The translations under genes were made by a program, and so were the position numbers. The notes beneath the pieces are model-generated. The model was not told where the DNA came from, ran no database searches, and was given only the letters and a program-made list of their open reading frames with translations. Positions 47,985 through 59,973 of a DNA stretch of 64,000 bases are shown here, in pieces; within the stretch, counting starts at the first letter, position 1; the number at the start of each line of letters is the position of its first letter. Origin of the DNA: Absidia repens (lineage: Eukaryota > Mucoromycota > Mucoromycetes > Mucorales > Cunninghamellaceae); contig MCGE01000004.1 of the NCBI GenBank assembly GCA_002105175.1, positions 62,001 to 126,000 on the forward strand, read 5' to 3'.

Positions 47985-49738
47985 CTAGCTAAAGATATGT
48001 TGAGAGCCAAACATTTGCATAGAAATGAATGATTGCTGATTGGTTGAGTGCGGCGGGAATAATAAGAATGAATAATCGTTTTCACCATTCAGTCTATAAT
48101 AATGTTGTCGCTTTCCCCAAGTATAAGGCGAGTCCCTATAACCCCATACGGTCAAACTGGCCCAGTCTTGCACCATCTTTGATACCATCAGTTTTCTATT
48201 TGAAGGAAAAAAAAAAAAGATGTTAATGATTCTCCTGGCCATGTTTTCCTATTTTCTTATTGCTTTTGTACAATACCTAAGGTTGACGAGGGAATTGCTT
48301 ATAAATGATGGTGTAATCAATCCAGTCCAAGTGATAACAGTACCCAATCCATTTTGTGCTACAGGTAAAGGAGGCTGATACGTCGATAAAAATGCACTAA
48401 TACCAGATGACATTGAATTTAACCGGTTTGCTCTTGTCTGAACCAACCCAATCCATTCCATTGCTTGTAATGCGTCTTCTTCCCATTGTTGGTCCATCTT
48501 TTCTGTTGCCATGTTTCTTTCAAGTCGTGGTGTCCATTGTGGTATGTCAATGTGGTTGATTTCTTCAAGGTTCATTTCAATGTCTTGTTTCGTTGCTTCT
48601 ATATTTGCTGGCCATTCTATTTCGTTCGTGTCTCCTGTCACTAGATGAGATATATAAAAAGATGATCTCAGTAAACTCTTGTCCTTGTGTGTTTTATTAT
48701 ATTTGTATATATACTACCTTGATCCACTGATGTTGCCACCATGTCATATTCATCAGTCAACGTGTTTTCAAAGCACCATTTTAGTCGATCAAAAGTCTTG
48801 TTCCCAGGTCCCATTTTGGCGTCGGCGAGATCAATATCAATAACTAATATAAGAAAGCAGTAGTTTTAAATACAACGGCAGTTTCAGCGTACGTAGCTTA
48901 CTACTATTGGGTTTGCTTACCATAACGACTTTTCTTTCTATCCATTTCCTTTTGCTTCTTCCCAACCATACCAAAGGTTTCATACGTAGTCTTTTCCATG
49001 CTTAGTATAAGGTGGCCTGTCATATCTAGCACAATTACTGTATCCGAATCAAGTCGTGTACCTATTGTGTGAAGTAAAAGTCGATCTAGAAGCAATATAA
49101 TGTTACTAAATTAGATAAAGAGTACATACGTTCCCTCAGACACGCCCCTGAAACAAAGTCGCTTACCTTTTGTTGATTTGACGTGTCGTGAATAAAACTG
49201 TGAGTCTAGTAACTTGACCAACGGTAATCGTGTTTTATAGTAGAATGGTTGTTGTTCTGACAAATGCGCTTCCACAGTCTTTTTGGAGCAGTGTGGTAAA
49301 AACAGGGATAGCTATATTTATATGAAAAAAAAGGTGAAGTTAATGAAGTGGGTAGCTTTTTTCAATATGCCGTTTGTTTATTTTTCTTTACCTTGTGATT
49401 GAATGGATGTTGATCAATTATCTTCTTCCAAGTGGCTTGATGCAATTCATAGTCAAAGTACGAAAGATCACAATAAGAAGCTTGAGAATCGGTGTCTGGT
49501 AAATAGAGTTGTTGACTCATATGGTTTCGTTGATCACTTCTGCAAAAAAAAAAAAAAAAAAAAAAAAAAGCAAAAGAAAACGAAAACCTTAGAAAAAAAA
49601 TCGCCCAAAATTTCTCCTTCGGCATTTGAATAATTTTTTTTACCTCGCAACACTGGTACAATATTTCAGGGCATAAATGCAATAAGAAGCACCAAAACCA
49701 GATACTTACTATAACTGCAGGTCAGTAACATTGTTCAT
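47985..49738 (-). CDS. RPP40: Ribonuclease P/MRP protein subunit RPP40-like
   Basis: Probable protein subunit of the tRNA-processing RNase P/MRP particle. Minus exons: 49738-49710, 49652-49644 (a 9-nt micro-exon), 49539-49392, 49311-49167, 49085-48921, 48843-48718, 48640-48277, 48195-47985; 1197 nt, 398 residues, in frame. Similarity to animal RPP40 is spread along the length: FNHKLSLFLPHC (family FLIPEC), DRLLLHTIGTRLDSDT, LDMTGHLILSMEKTTYETFG (animal LPNGKLILSLDKDTYEETG), and the C-terminal VWGYRDSPYTWGKRQH ... NGENDYSFLLFP (animal GFADSPVSWEKNEHGF and GEHLYNFVIF). The middle has a Trp/Glu-rich linker (EWPANIEATKQDIEMN). The 9-nt exon is inferred from splice signals and frame and is the least certain part. 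Confidence 0.85.
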
Positions 49739-49828
49739 TTTGAAATTCAATCTGAAATATTTATTGATGTATAACGATAGTTGCAACATTGGCAACATCT
49801 AAAACCATAATGTCTGTCAAGGGCAGCT

Positions 49829-50135
49829 TTATACCAGAGAGGTATTCTTGACCAGAAAGTAAAAAATCAACAACAACAACAACAACAACAAACAAACAAA
49901 CAAACAAACAAACATACGATAACAATAAAACTGCAGTTAATGATATCAAAACTTACTACAAGGTAATTTTTCGGTAATGGCTGTTCAATTTTCGGTGGTT
50001 CCAGTAATAGCTGTCTGTATCTATATGTAAAACCATGCTTAAGGTAAATCGATCCAATCAGCAAGCCAAAAAGTTTTAGACCTTGATTGGACTCCGCCAA
50101 TGGTGCTAGAAAAAAAGTCCTGCCTGTTTTTCCAT
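49829..50135 (-). CDS. Possible tiny membrane protein (about 65 aa), apparent frameshift
   Basis: Tentative. Minus exons 50135-49957 and 49846-49829. The frame begins MEKQAGLFF and would continue LAPLAESNQGLKLFGLLIGSIYL only if the A run at 50110-50116 had one more base; as written a TAG follows FF. The clearly coding-looking part has one membrane segment (LKLFGLLIGSIYL) then basic/aromatic TYRYRQLLLEPPKIEQPLP, and the second exon adds only NTSLV. The alternative is an undetected first exon and splicing at the TTTCTAG at about 50106. The family is not recognised. The intron holds CAA and CAAA microsatellites (49869-49914). Confidence 0.4.
49868..49914. repeat. CAA/CAAA microsatellite
   Basis: Tandem CAA units followed by CAAA units, inside the putative intron of the small minus-strand gene. 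Confidence 0.85.
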
Positions 50136-50220
50136 TTCATTCTATTTTTCCCGTTTTACTTTTTCCTTCTCTTTTTTTTTCCACATATCTCTTTTTATAT
50201 ATTTATTATATATTGATGCC

Positions 50221-51005
50221 ATGCATATTGAAATCGCACAAGCAGTTGAATTCCTTGGTAGGCTCTTACACACCAAAATCGAACAAGACAGCCTTACAGA
50301 CTTCAAGGAAAAATTAGCGGAACTTTTGAAGGCCAAGTTTGCTGATCACTGGGATACCCAGCAGCCATTCAAAGGAAATGGCTTTCGGGCTCTGACTAAC
50401 TTCAATGGCCAATTGGACACTATCATTGTGAAAGGTAAAAGAGTATATACATGGAAAAGAAAAAAGTTGGTCATAGTATCTAATATATTCACTCTTTATA
50501 TAACCAATACATAGCTGCAAACAACTCGTCCATCTCTACAACTGCTCTCCTTACTCATCTACCTCGTGATTTTGTCCTTTGGATCGATCCCTATTCAGTT
50601 TCGTATCGTGTGGGTGATCATGGAAACATAATGACCTTATTTGAAGATCGTAGTCGTGGTAGGATTACCTTTAAATTGGACCCCAACAATAACGTTCCCA
50701 GCACCAACAACAGCAACGTTACCAATACAGCCGCTACCACGATTCAGCAAACGCATACCTCCTCTACCACTACCATCACCAACAATGGCATGACGAGTCC
50801 TTCGAACAGTCCTTTATTGCAATATTTACAACCAAGAACGTCAACGCCTATCCGTATTTCACCACCCAACAGCCCCGAAGCACAAAAAATCAAAAATCAT
50901 ATCAACCAAGCATCTCCTTTGTCAAATCAAGTCACTCAAACTCCACCTGATAATGAAGATGAAGAAGATAGTCAACGCAAGCATCATTTGGTAATGGCGA
51001 ACTGA
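50221..51005 (+). CDS. BTG/Tob-family antiproliferative protein
   Basis: BTG/Tob proteins bind the Caf1 deadenylase of CCR4-NOT and promote mRNA poly(A) shortening. Exons 50221-50434 and 50515-51005; 705 nt, 234 residues. The domain fills residues 1-120: MHIEIAQAVEFLGRLL, then box A-like PFKGNGFRALTNFNG, then box B-like LPRDFVLWIDPYSVSYRVGD, which resembles LP.ELTLWVDPFEVSYRIGE of animal members. The C-terminal half is Ser/Thr/Asn-rich and disordered, with short Pro-directed sites (SPPNSPEAQ, TQTPPDNEDEEDS). The start is the first ATG and begins the domain directly. Its promoter is shared with, or overlaps, the small minus-strand gene (85 bp apart). Intact. Confidence 0.9.
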
Positions 51006-51270
51006 TCTTCTTCACCTAGTTTTATTTTTATTATGCATCCCCCCCCCTCCTCCTTCCCAACAACAACCCCATTCAATTCAACTAGTAGTATACAACAAAT
51101 TTCACTTTTTATTATTATTATTCAATGTACATGTTTTATTCTATTCTATTTCCCCTATCTTCCCCCCTTTTTTTCCTTTCACTATTGCCTTCCATTTGTA
51201 ATATTACATCCCCCCCTTCTATTTTTTATTGATTCAAAATAAACAAATAAATTATATTTTTATAAAACAA

Positions 51271-51735
51271 CTAGAAACTACCACGCCTTTGTAAATGTTC
51301 CTTGGCCGATGTTCGGAAGGTCGATTTAGGATTCTATGTGATCATTGATCAGAAAAAAATTAGTATGCCTGTAATAAATTGTCTCTGCTATTGTTTTTCA
51401 TTACCTTGCAATTTTCAGCTTCGGCTATTCTTTCCAAGGGGATCAATATAATAAAGTAGATGGCGGCAATCGTGCAATGGATATAAAGGACTTCTTTCTA
51501 CACACTCACAAGTAAATAAAAGATGGTCTCCGTGTAGTTGTTCTTTGTGACTTACCACCCGTACCAATACATCAAATAAACCACAAGAAGCAGAAAGATA
51601 TCCAAGCCAAAACGCAAGCACCACCACTCCAATGAGTGTTCGCATGAGAATCGAATCAGATGAGTAGGAATCAGTCAGTAACAATGAGATGCTTGTTGCT
51701 CGTACTTGTTGAGAACTAGAAGTCGATCCGTTCAA
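51271..51735 (-). CDS. Small two-segment membrane protein, 5' end unresolved
   Basis: Minus exons 51735(or further)-51556, 51497-51405, 51333-51271 join in frame with GTAAGT and GTAATG donors and end in TAG. The protein reads (E)YLNGSTSSSQQVRATS, then membrane segments LMRTLIGVVVLAFWLGYLSA and YIHCTIAAIYFIILIPLERI, then a basic tail ending EHLQRRGSF. The only nearby ATG (51793, MKTHSHRPSLDNIPRYY) is one base out of frame with the rest, and a TAG stops the good frame just upstream of the Tyr-Leu-Asn-Gly. Either a missed first exon, a short 55-nt intron (GTATGA...TTATAG), or an indel. I do not recognise the family. Confidence 0.5.
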
Positions 51736-51799
51736 ATATTCTATAATAACGTGGTATATTATCGAGCGATGGCCGGTGGGAATGAGTTTTCATACAAAA

Positions 51800-53003
51800 G
51801 AGGAACACAAAAAATAAAAAAATAAAAAAAAGGGATCGTCAGTGAATCATAAAAAAAAAAAAAATTGCGCACTAGAAATTTTTAGGTTGTGTGTCCTCTC
51901 TTTTTTTCGCAAACATTTCAAAGACCGCTTAGTTCACAAACGAAACACTCCCAAGTTGTCAAATCTTTTATCAACTGTTCCATTAACAATCTTGCCCCAA
52001 ATGGAGGTTTTTTCCCCCTGACGCTTGATATGAATAGAAATAATTCTGGGTGAATTGCCTAAAAATGGTATCAATATTTATTTGGGCCAAATTTAATTCA
52101 ATTGTCGTGCCTACTGTATATCCCGTGTCCCAACCTCGAACTTTTTTTTTTTTTTGTTTCAATTCACTACTAGGCACCATACAAAATATCTTTGACACGC
52201 TATGAACCATTTGAGATCCAAGTAGCTTGTCACATGTTTATATAAATTAAAAATTTAATTGTTTTTTGAAAAAAAAAAAAAAAGTGTCTGAAAATTTTCC
52301 TACAGCTTGTGAGAATGGGACTTTGGACCCTAAAATTTGTCAAAGTATTAGCTGTGCACTCAGTCCGCGCCTACATTTCAGATTATTGAACCAAGTTTTT
52401 AGCTACGAATCGTAATTTATAGATCAAGCAGCTCTTGCATTGCCTTCACAAAAAAAGGATAAGAAAATGATCACGGGTATCGATCTATTCCCACAATGTC
52501 AAACATCGATGATTTTTCCTTGACCTCCAGAGCTGAGAAAGGTTCGGCATCATTTAGCCGAATTTGAGTGAATTAAGAGGTTGTGTATACCGCTATGTGT
52601 AGTACAATAAAAACTTATCGTGTCAGGGTTTTCTCTATCTCTTGGTTAAAAAGAATTATTATGTATGCATAATGCACAATCTTTTATAATGTTCTTCTTT
52701 TTACTTTCTTCACTAATGTTATAATAAGCTGTTACATATGACAAGAATATAAATATATTATCTCATAGAGTAGGCTGTGATACAATACTAGCTTTCGTAA
52801 AGACACAGTAAAGCCCACCTTAACGATATGACCAGGAAAATGATACCTGCATCGTTAATCTGATATTCTGAAACATTAGCCATGATATTATCTATCAAGA
52901 CGGCGGTCTTCTGGAATCTTCTTTTGTGTATTTTCATTGAAATGCAGAAGTCTTATTCAAGGAAATGGACTGACTGCAGCTCAGCGAGAGGTTAGAGAAA
53001 CCA
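51800..53003. other. Gene-free region
   Basis: About 1.2 kb AT-rich sequence with A runs (51851-51864, 52270-52283). No supported gene, RNA or repeat until R1 copy C. Confidence 0.5.
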
Positions 53004-53645
53004 TTTTAAATTCCGCACACGTGGATTTTCATTTACTGCCCAACTTTTTTTATTTTCTCTCCCTCTCCCTTTCCCATTCATTTTTTTTCTTCATCAATCA
53101 ACTTCTTTAAACTTATGGCAATATTAGATTAGTTTTAGGACTAGTTTAAAAGGTTTTCAGCTCAGGGATTTCAATTTGCATGGGGAAACCCTTTCACTTT
53201 GGATTCAGGATTTGGAACCACGATTAGTTAGCTTTTGAAATATTCATTAGCTTGGTTTAGTGTTCATTTGTCCATAATTTGTATCTACATTTGAATAAAA
53301 CATGTATCTTTTTACTTGCTTCAATTAGAAATGTTCCATTAGTCTCTCTCGTGTCTTGCGTAATAGAAAATATTTTACAACTGTTAACGTCTTTTAATTA
53401 TTGTTGACTGTTGTTGTACTTCATATAACAGAGGCCTTTTAGTTTCTCCCATGCCTTGTACATTATACTAGCTCCCACCTTACAGTTGTTCCTCTAGATT
53501 AGTATTGACTATTCTACCAATCTTATATAATCCTCCCTCATGCTTCTTCCAATAGATCCTTCCTTTAAATCCCTTGCTACAACGAACCCCTCTCCTTTAG
53601 TTTTAGTGGCCGCGAATATGATTCAATAAAATATATCTTTTTATT
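53004..53645 (+). repeat. Interspersed repeat, family R1, copy C
   Basis: Starts TTAAATTCCGCACACGTGG, then pyrimidine tract, GGACTAGTTTAAAAGG, CACTTTGGATTCAGGATTTG, ATTAGCTTGGTTTAGTG, ATTTGAATAAAACATG and the terminal CAATAAAATATATCTTTTTA. Sequence related to the region after copy B continues to about 54110, with two similar sub-blocks containing GACAGTCTAGGTCACTTG and GACAGTTCAAAGTCGCTTG. Confidence 0.8.
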
Positions 53646-54819
53646 GTATTAACTATTCATTGCCCCATCAAATAGTAAAAAAGAGAAATGCTACTACAGT
53701 AGTTTTGTGAACGTCCTACCAAAGACTTACTTTCTAGTTCACTCACTATGACTACGTTTCCCCTATAAGGGCTCAGGAACAGGTTGACAGTCTAGGTCAC
53801 TTGCTGCCAAAGTTAACCATATTCCCTACTCAGCCAATCATATAAACGAATCTAGGGCGTACTGTGTGTGTAACAGTTGCTATAGGGTATTTTTCTTTGC
53901 TTTCTAGCTTTATACTATGAATACTTCCAACTACTTACCCAACCCCACTGAGACCCACCTACTGCTTGACAGTTCAAAGTCGCTTGATATGAAACGTGGG
54001 AGCATTCCTGCTCTACCATTTATACCTAGATCGTGCCACTAGTATAAACTCCTCCAGACTGGGACATACTCTATATATGCTGCTCGTTATTTTGTTTTTA
54101 TTTTTTCTTCTGCGTGCGGTAAAAAAAGTCCAAACTGAAATCAGCTGAATCCAAGGAGCAGCCTATCAAAGTGTGAAAGACCAAGTGGTGCTTAATTTCA
54201 TCAAAATGATGCCCCTTGACACCCAGTAAAAATTGTTAAGGTTTACGTTACGCTCTTGTTGAACCGGACCTTATCCATGTTTATACTATTTTTTTTTCAG
54301 TGCTCCTCTATCGGTGTATATCATGTGTCTTCAACGATAGATTTTAACATAAGAGTTAACGGGGTATTAGTTTTATTTACCACAGCTTGATATATGTGGG
54401 CTGCACTTCTTTTTTAATTGTATATTGTATTTATAACCTCTCTCAAACTGGAATATAATAATACGACATCCGCGGAAACATGAAAGCAACGGTCAGCAGC
54501 CATCAAATCAATAAATGCAGAAAGACAACACTGTTACTACTGCAGTATATTCAATGACAGAAAAGTCATAAGATTTGGTTTAGTCTGGTTGGTTAGTTTA
54601 TCATTTACTTTTATTTTTATGGTTTATGGTGTTTGTTTGTATATACATCATATCAGTTTTTCATTCTTACATTCTTTATTCTGATGCTTGTTACACAGCA
54701 TCCAGGTGTGCTTTGTCGGACATTGAAAACAGTTCGTATTTCCCATCCTTTCAAAGTTTTACTCCTCTTCCCTCTTCTTCTCCTTCTTTCACCTTTTTTA
54801 AAAAATAAAATACTCTATA
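53646..54819. other. Region between R1 copy C and the NDPK-like gene
   Basis: The first about 460 bp still resemble the sequence after R1 copy B. The rest is AT-rich, and a pyrimidine-rich leader (about 54765-54800) precedes the ATG at 54820. No independent gene. Confidence 0.55.
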
Positions 54820-57800
54820 ATGACTATTGAAAACAAGGTAATATTAGTGACTCTATGACTAGGAACAGATAAAATACTCACTACCGGCTTTCTTTGCCAT
54901 TTTTATTTATTTAGAATCCGACAGTTGACATGACCAGTGACTTCCAACATGAAGGTAAACCAACCAGACATTGTTACATGTTACTGCTTTGTCATATATA
55001 GCTTACCACTGTTTTTATTTTGCTTTTGATATATATATATATATATATAAAAGGACGTGACACGAAAACCAGCGAAAACAATGGTACAACCAACAGCAAC
55101 GCTAGTCTGACTTCTGCTGCTGCTACCGCCGCTAAAGGAACTATTGAACAACGCGACAGCGGGGAAAATCAAACCCAAAACAAGATTGCTAGTGGTGGTA
55201 CTTCGGAACAGGCGGGACCTCAGAATACAACAATGGCAGCGACAACATCTTACCTGGCTCAAGATTGTGTTCTTATTATCATCATGGCTTCGTCTACAGT
55301 GAACAAGGATACAACTATAGAAAAAATCAAGCAAAAGGGCTACTCTGTGTTAGGTCAACACTCTCTTCAACTCTCCTCAAAACATACCAGCACTCTTTAT
55401 GCATACAATAAACTGGATACTAAGCCTCATTATCAAAAACTCTACGATCGCTGGATGGAAAGCTCTCTCAGGTAAAAAGAAAAATAAAAATCTGGCAAAC
55501 TTGTTTTTCTGGGATATGCATGCTGATTATATTGGAAATGAAATAAGGGAATGCGAACAAAAATATGTGCATTGAATATCATACTCACTCTGACTTTCTA
55601 TTTCTCCTCTTTTCCATCTTATTGTAGCGATCCAGTCCAAGTGGCTATTTTGGGAAAAGAAAATGCAGTGCAGTCATTCCAGGATCTGGCGAAGAAACAA
55701 AACAGCACAAAAAAGAACGAACGTATCATGGATCCTGATAGGTAAAGAAAAAAAAATTAGTTGATTTATTATTGATGTATGATCATCCTATTTTTGCCTC
55801 TCTTCCCATCCCCTTCCATTTGCCCCTTATATTACAAAGGAAATATGTATCCACTAACTCACTAACTCCGTTTTTTTTTTTCTTTACATATTCCTAGTGT
55901 ATATGTCAGTACTAGCCAAGACAATGTCAAAAGGGATATTGAATTGTTATTTGGAACGCAAGAGTCAAACGATCTGGGGGATCATGTATCAAATGCTACT
56001 GCTGAGGACAATCAAGATGATACGGTGACACAAACTCCTGTAGAAAATGTGGGCGGGCCTTTGGAAAAACCTATATCAACTGAAGAATCAAATCATCAAT
56101 CGACTGCTCTTTCTCATAAAAGCAATCCCTCCGATACTGATAGTGTGGACAGTGATATGGCAAAATCTATATATGATATCAGCATCAACAGGCAACAAAG
56201 ACCTACGGTGATGACTATGGCAGCAACGACAATAACTTCAACAACTATGGCCACAGCTACCTTCGATGTTGCCTCTCCTATTGAAACTCAACCTTTACCG
56301 CCACCACCACCAACAACGACAACGACATCATCATCGTCATCATTGAAGAAGGACTTCACAGTTCCTACATCAATGCCTCTGGAAAATGAAGTCGTCGAAA
56401 TTAGTTCCTCGTCAAGTCTAAAAGTCTCAACGCCTGCCGATGATGATAAATGCAACAACCAATCGGTGGACAAATCGGCCGTCAAAATGGATACTTTTCA
56501 ACGGCAAGATTCGGAAATATCACCCACCATGTCCCAAAAAAGAGCAGCCGCTACAACCGAATCTAGCAAGGAATCATCAGCAACTGTGGCAGCAACCAAT
56601 ATTACCGCAACAATTGAATCGACCAAAGAACCAACACTACCTCTGCCGTCAGAACACACTGCTACAACTATTGAACCACCATCTGTAGCATCAATCAACA
56701 CAACTACAACTGTGGAAACAACCAGGGAACCATCACCATCTGTGCCGTCGGAACCTATTGCTGCAACAACTGAATCGATTATTGAACAACCATCTGTAAC
56801 ATCAATGAATGCAGCTACAGTTACGGAAACAACCAAGGAATTATCACCATCTGTGCAGTCGGAAACCATTGCTACAACTACTGAATCGATTATTGTACAA
56901 CCATCTGTAGGATCAATGAATGCAGCTACAGCTACGGAAACAACCAAGGAATCATCACCATCTGTGCAGTCGGAAACCATTGCTACAACTACTGAATCGA
57001 TTATTGTACAACCATCTGTAGGATCAATGAATGCAGCTACAGCTACGGAAACAACCAAGGAATCATCACCATCTGTGCAGTCGGAAACCATTGCTACAAC
57101 TACTGAAAAATCGGCCATTGAACCAGCAACTGTAGCATCAATGAACACAATGACTACTGGTGAAGCAATTAAGGAACCATCACCATCTATGTCATCAGAA
57201 CGTACCACCACAACATCTGAATCACCATCTACGCCGGCATTAGCGGAATCGAACAATGGGGGCAATAGCGGGTGCAGCAACAATGACAGTAGCGTATCAT
57301 CTTCAGCCTCCGCAGACAACAGCGCAGATGTGCAACAAACCGTGGACAGTGCGACAAAAACAAAAACAAAGGCTTCGGCAAAATCTGATGCAGTTACACG
57401 ACAGGAATCTCGGGACTCCCTTCACAGCAAGAAAAAACAACCCAAAGAGACAGTGATCAAACCAACAGCTAGAAAAACGACGACAATGGAACCGAAGACA
57501 AACAAGGCAACATCAACACAACCAGCATTACCCATCAAATCCAAGCTCCGTCGCACTACACCAGCATCAACTATTGAAAAGATACCGCCCAACAACAAAC
57601 AACAACAACCCACGGATGCATTTGACAGCAGTAAAAAATCCACAGATGAAACAAAGAAGAAAGCCATTCGTGTTCCACGTGTAGCGCTCCTTGCCAACCA
57701 AACAAAGCCCGCATCGCCACCCACAGACGTACAACAACAGCAGCAACAAACGAAACCAACCACTACCAAGATCTCGCGTGGCGCCATTGCCAGGTTGACT

Positions 57801-58619
57801 GCACCTACAGCTTCAAGTGCTCGAAGACAACAAGGAGCATCTACAGCAGCAACATCATCACCACCATCTTCAAATCTTACAAGAGGAACTAGCGTAACAG
57901 CGACATTCAAAGTGGAACAAAGAAAAAAGCGATCGGAAGCGACACCCGTCGTCAACAACAAGAATCCCGCAGCCAAAATAGCAACGTCTACCGTGAAACA
58001 ACCAACAGCCACTGCCACCTCTCGACTAGCGAAACAAACTTTGACAAAAACAAAGGCAAGTGACCCTGGACCCGACAAGAAAAACGAAACATCACAACGG
58101 GGAGCCAAAAAGGTAAACAAAAAAGAGAGAGAAAAAAAAAGAATAATCGCAGTGCAGGGTGCTAATTGCTTTTTTTTCGTGAAGCCATCGGTGCCTAAAA
58201 GACGTGAAACCGCAACCATTGATATTTCAATTCCTGTGGACCCAGCTGAGAAGATGGTCGACGATACAGCGATCCTATCTCCTTCTGCCACAGGTCCTTC
58301 AACACAGACTCAACAGCAAGTGACGGATACCAAAACTGAACAATCGCCCCTGTCACCAGCCGATTCAAGTACCACCTCCTCTCGACCTCAAACGCCTGAT
58401 CATTCTTCATCTCCAGCAGGACACGCCAAATCCGAACAGACGGGAATGACCACCACCACCACAACAACTACCACGACAACGACTGCCACGACTGGTGCGG
58501 TGACTTTGGATAACGTTAATGCCACCCCTATCAAAACCCATGACCATCACCATCATCATCAGCAAAAACCACCTGTCACTAACAGCAAAGTCAAGGATAT
58601 GCTTAGTCACTTTATGTAG
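54820..58619 (+). CDS. Degenerate NDP-kinase-like domain fused to a long Ser/Thr-rich tail
   Basis: Exons: 54820-54837, 54915-54954, 55054-55471, 55628-55741, 55898-58619; 3312 nt, 1103 residues, or 1079 if 58113-58184 is spliced as a further in-frame intron (GTAAAC...GTGAAG). Residues about 80-210 follow the NDP-kinase fold order: CVLIIIMASSTV, TTIEKIKQKGYSVLGQ, HYQKLYDRWMESSLSDPVQVAILGKENAVQSFQDL, then VYVSTSQDNVKRDIELLFG, matching the family VAMVWEGxNAV and HGSDSVESAxREIxLFF. The catalytic His of NxxHGSD is replaced (VYVSTSQD), so it is probably inactive. The remaining about 890 residues are disordered: an Ala/Thr/Ser/Glu-rich region with 37-residue tandem repeats (about 56760-57110), a Lys/Ala/Pro-rich basic region, and a conserved-looking end KVKDMLSHFM. 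No membrane segment. Function unknown, perhaps a scaffold or microtubule-associated protein. Confidence 0.82.
56768..57101 (+). repeat. Tandem 111-bp repeats in the NDPK-like gene
   Basis: Three 111-bp units in frame, each coding about 37 residues of the type IIVQPSVGSMNAATATETTK plus ESSPSVQSETIATTTES. The last two are essentially identical in DNA; the first, and a further partial unit upstream (56650-56767), are more diverged. This is a recent tandem duplication in a disordered tail. Confidence 0.85.
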
Positions 58620-59973
58620 TAGCCTTTTTTTTTTTCCTTTGCCCTAGTCTACTGACATTGTTATTATTATTATCAGATTCTTTTTTTTTATATATCCCAT
58701 TATCCATCTAGTTTAGTTATTATCAATCTTATGAAATAAACCTGATTATTTTATCACCTATAATATTGTTTTTGTTCATGATGTCTTTTTTTTTTATTTT
58801 CTATGAGGTGTGTTATTGCAGAACTTGCTTTCTCCTTTTTAGAGGATGGTTCGCCTTTTGCCATATTTATCCACATTTAAAGTTTTCATATACCCCGCTT
58901 TTCAAATTACATGGAGCATAGCATAAACCCCAGTCATACCCTGTCCAAGGACCGATCATATTATCATTTTGCAAATCAATAATAGAGATATGCCATAATA
59001 TTGCCTAGTTATTGTATGTCAAAGGAGAAAAAGTGTCAATAACGTATGATTAGTTAGAAATGGCTTTGGGATATGAAAAAAAAGTGGGTCAATGGAGAAA
59101 GCAGCAAGTTACATAATTTTATAAACGGTGGGAACAAAGCTAGGTTATGTTTTGACTCATACCAACTAGTTTGGTCTTTTCGTTGGACCCCTGTTAGAAA
59201 AGGCTCATCCACCCACCTATTTTTGTTCGGTCATGTTGTGCGTTGTAAGAGGAACCAGGTAAATTTACTGCCTAAGTGTAATTTGGCCTATCTTCATTAC
59301 CCAGTAACCATTCTAGACCGAAAAAAAGGCGGATAAACGCATACAGAATGAAAGACGTTTTTTTCCTCCCCAATGATGATGACAAAAGCCTTTCAAACAA
59401 TGTCTTTTTGTGTGTATTTTTGAAGCGCCGCTCGTTTACAGCTTACCCTCTCAGCAATCGTATGTTTTGAATCTCATATCTCTTTTTTTTTTTGCATGAA
59501 AGAACCTCATTCCTCCCCCCCCTAGCTCGTCCTCCGTACTTGATATCGTTGATTCCGACCAACACCAACACCAAAAAAAATAAAAAAAATAAGCTCTTGT
59601 AAGGTTATATATATATATATAGACTTGAAGCTTAAATAAAGTTGATTTAATTTTTTCCGTGCCATTTGCTTTTGAGGTATATACACATTTTGTACAGAAA
59701 AAAGAAATTCTCAAGAGTCTCAAATCAATAAAGTGAATGTCTCAACAATCTGCGTCTCAATAATCTCCATATGTACAAATGGCAGTAAAAGATAAATTCT
59801 TTGATTGGCCAAGCGCTCTGGCAGTCATGAGAAAAAAGAAAACACCGCTAAATTTTCACTAGTCTGTCTCTTTTTTTTTTTTCTTTCACTTTCTTTTTTT
59901 TTTTTCTTGTTGTGATTACTTCATCTATTTATATTCATAATAGAGCGAAGAAAAATATCATATATGATGCATC
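58620..59973. other. Intergenic region, NDPK-like gene to mitochondrial carrier
   Basis: About 1.35 kb. AATAAACCTG near 58735 is the likely poly(A) signal of the upstream gene. Then AT-rich sequence with no supported gene and, before 59974, two pyrimidine/T tracts (59870-59915) typical of leaders in this window. Confidence 0.6.

Noticed and set aside
49761..49846. Frame reading QEYLSGIKLPLTDIMVLDVA as an exon of the small 50.1-kb gene
   Set aside because: No acceptor AG places the upstream exon in that frame; the only AG gives a short NTSLV ending.
56498..57319. Long antisense open frame (about 270 codons) opposite the NDPK-like gene tail
   Set aside because: It is the complement of a repetitive Thr/Ser/Glu-rich coding region and has no motif of its own; such shadows are expected.
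57422..58291. Second long antisense open frame opposite the same tail
   Set aside because: Composition (Val/Cys/Phe-rich) is what the complement of Thr/Lys/Gln codons gives. No splice or promoter support.
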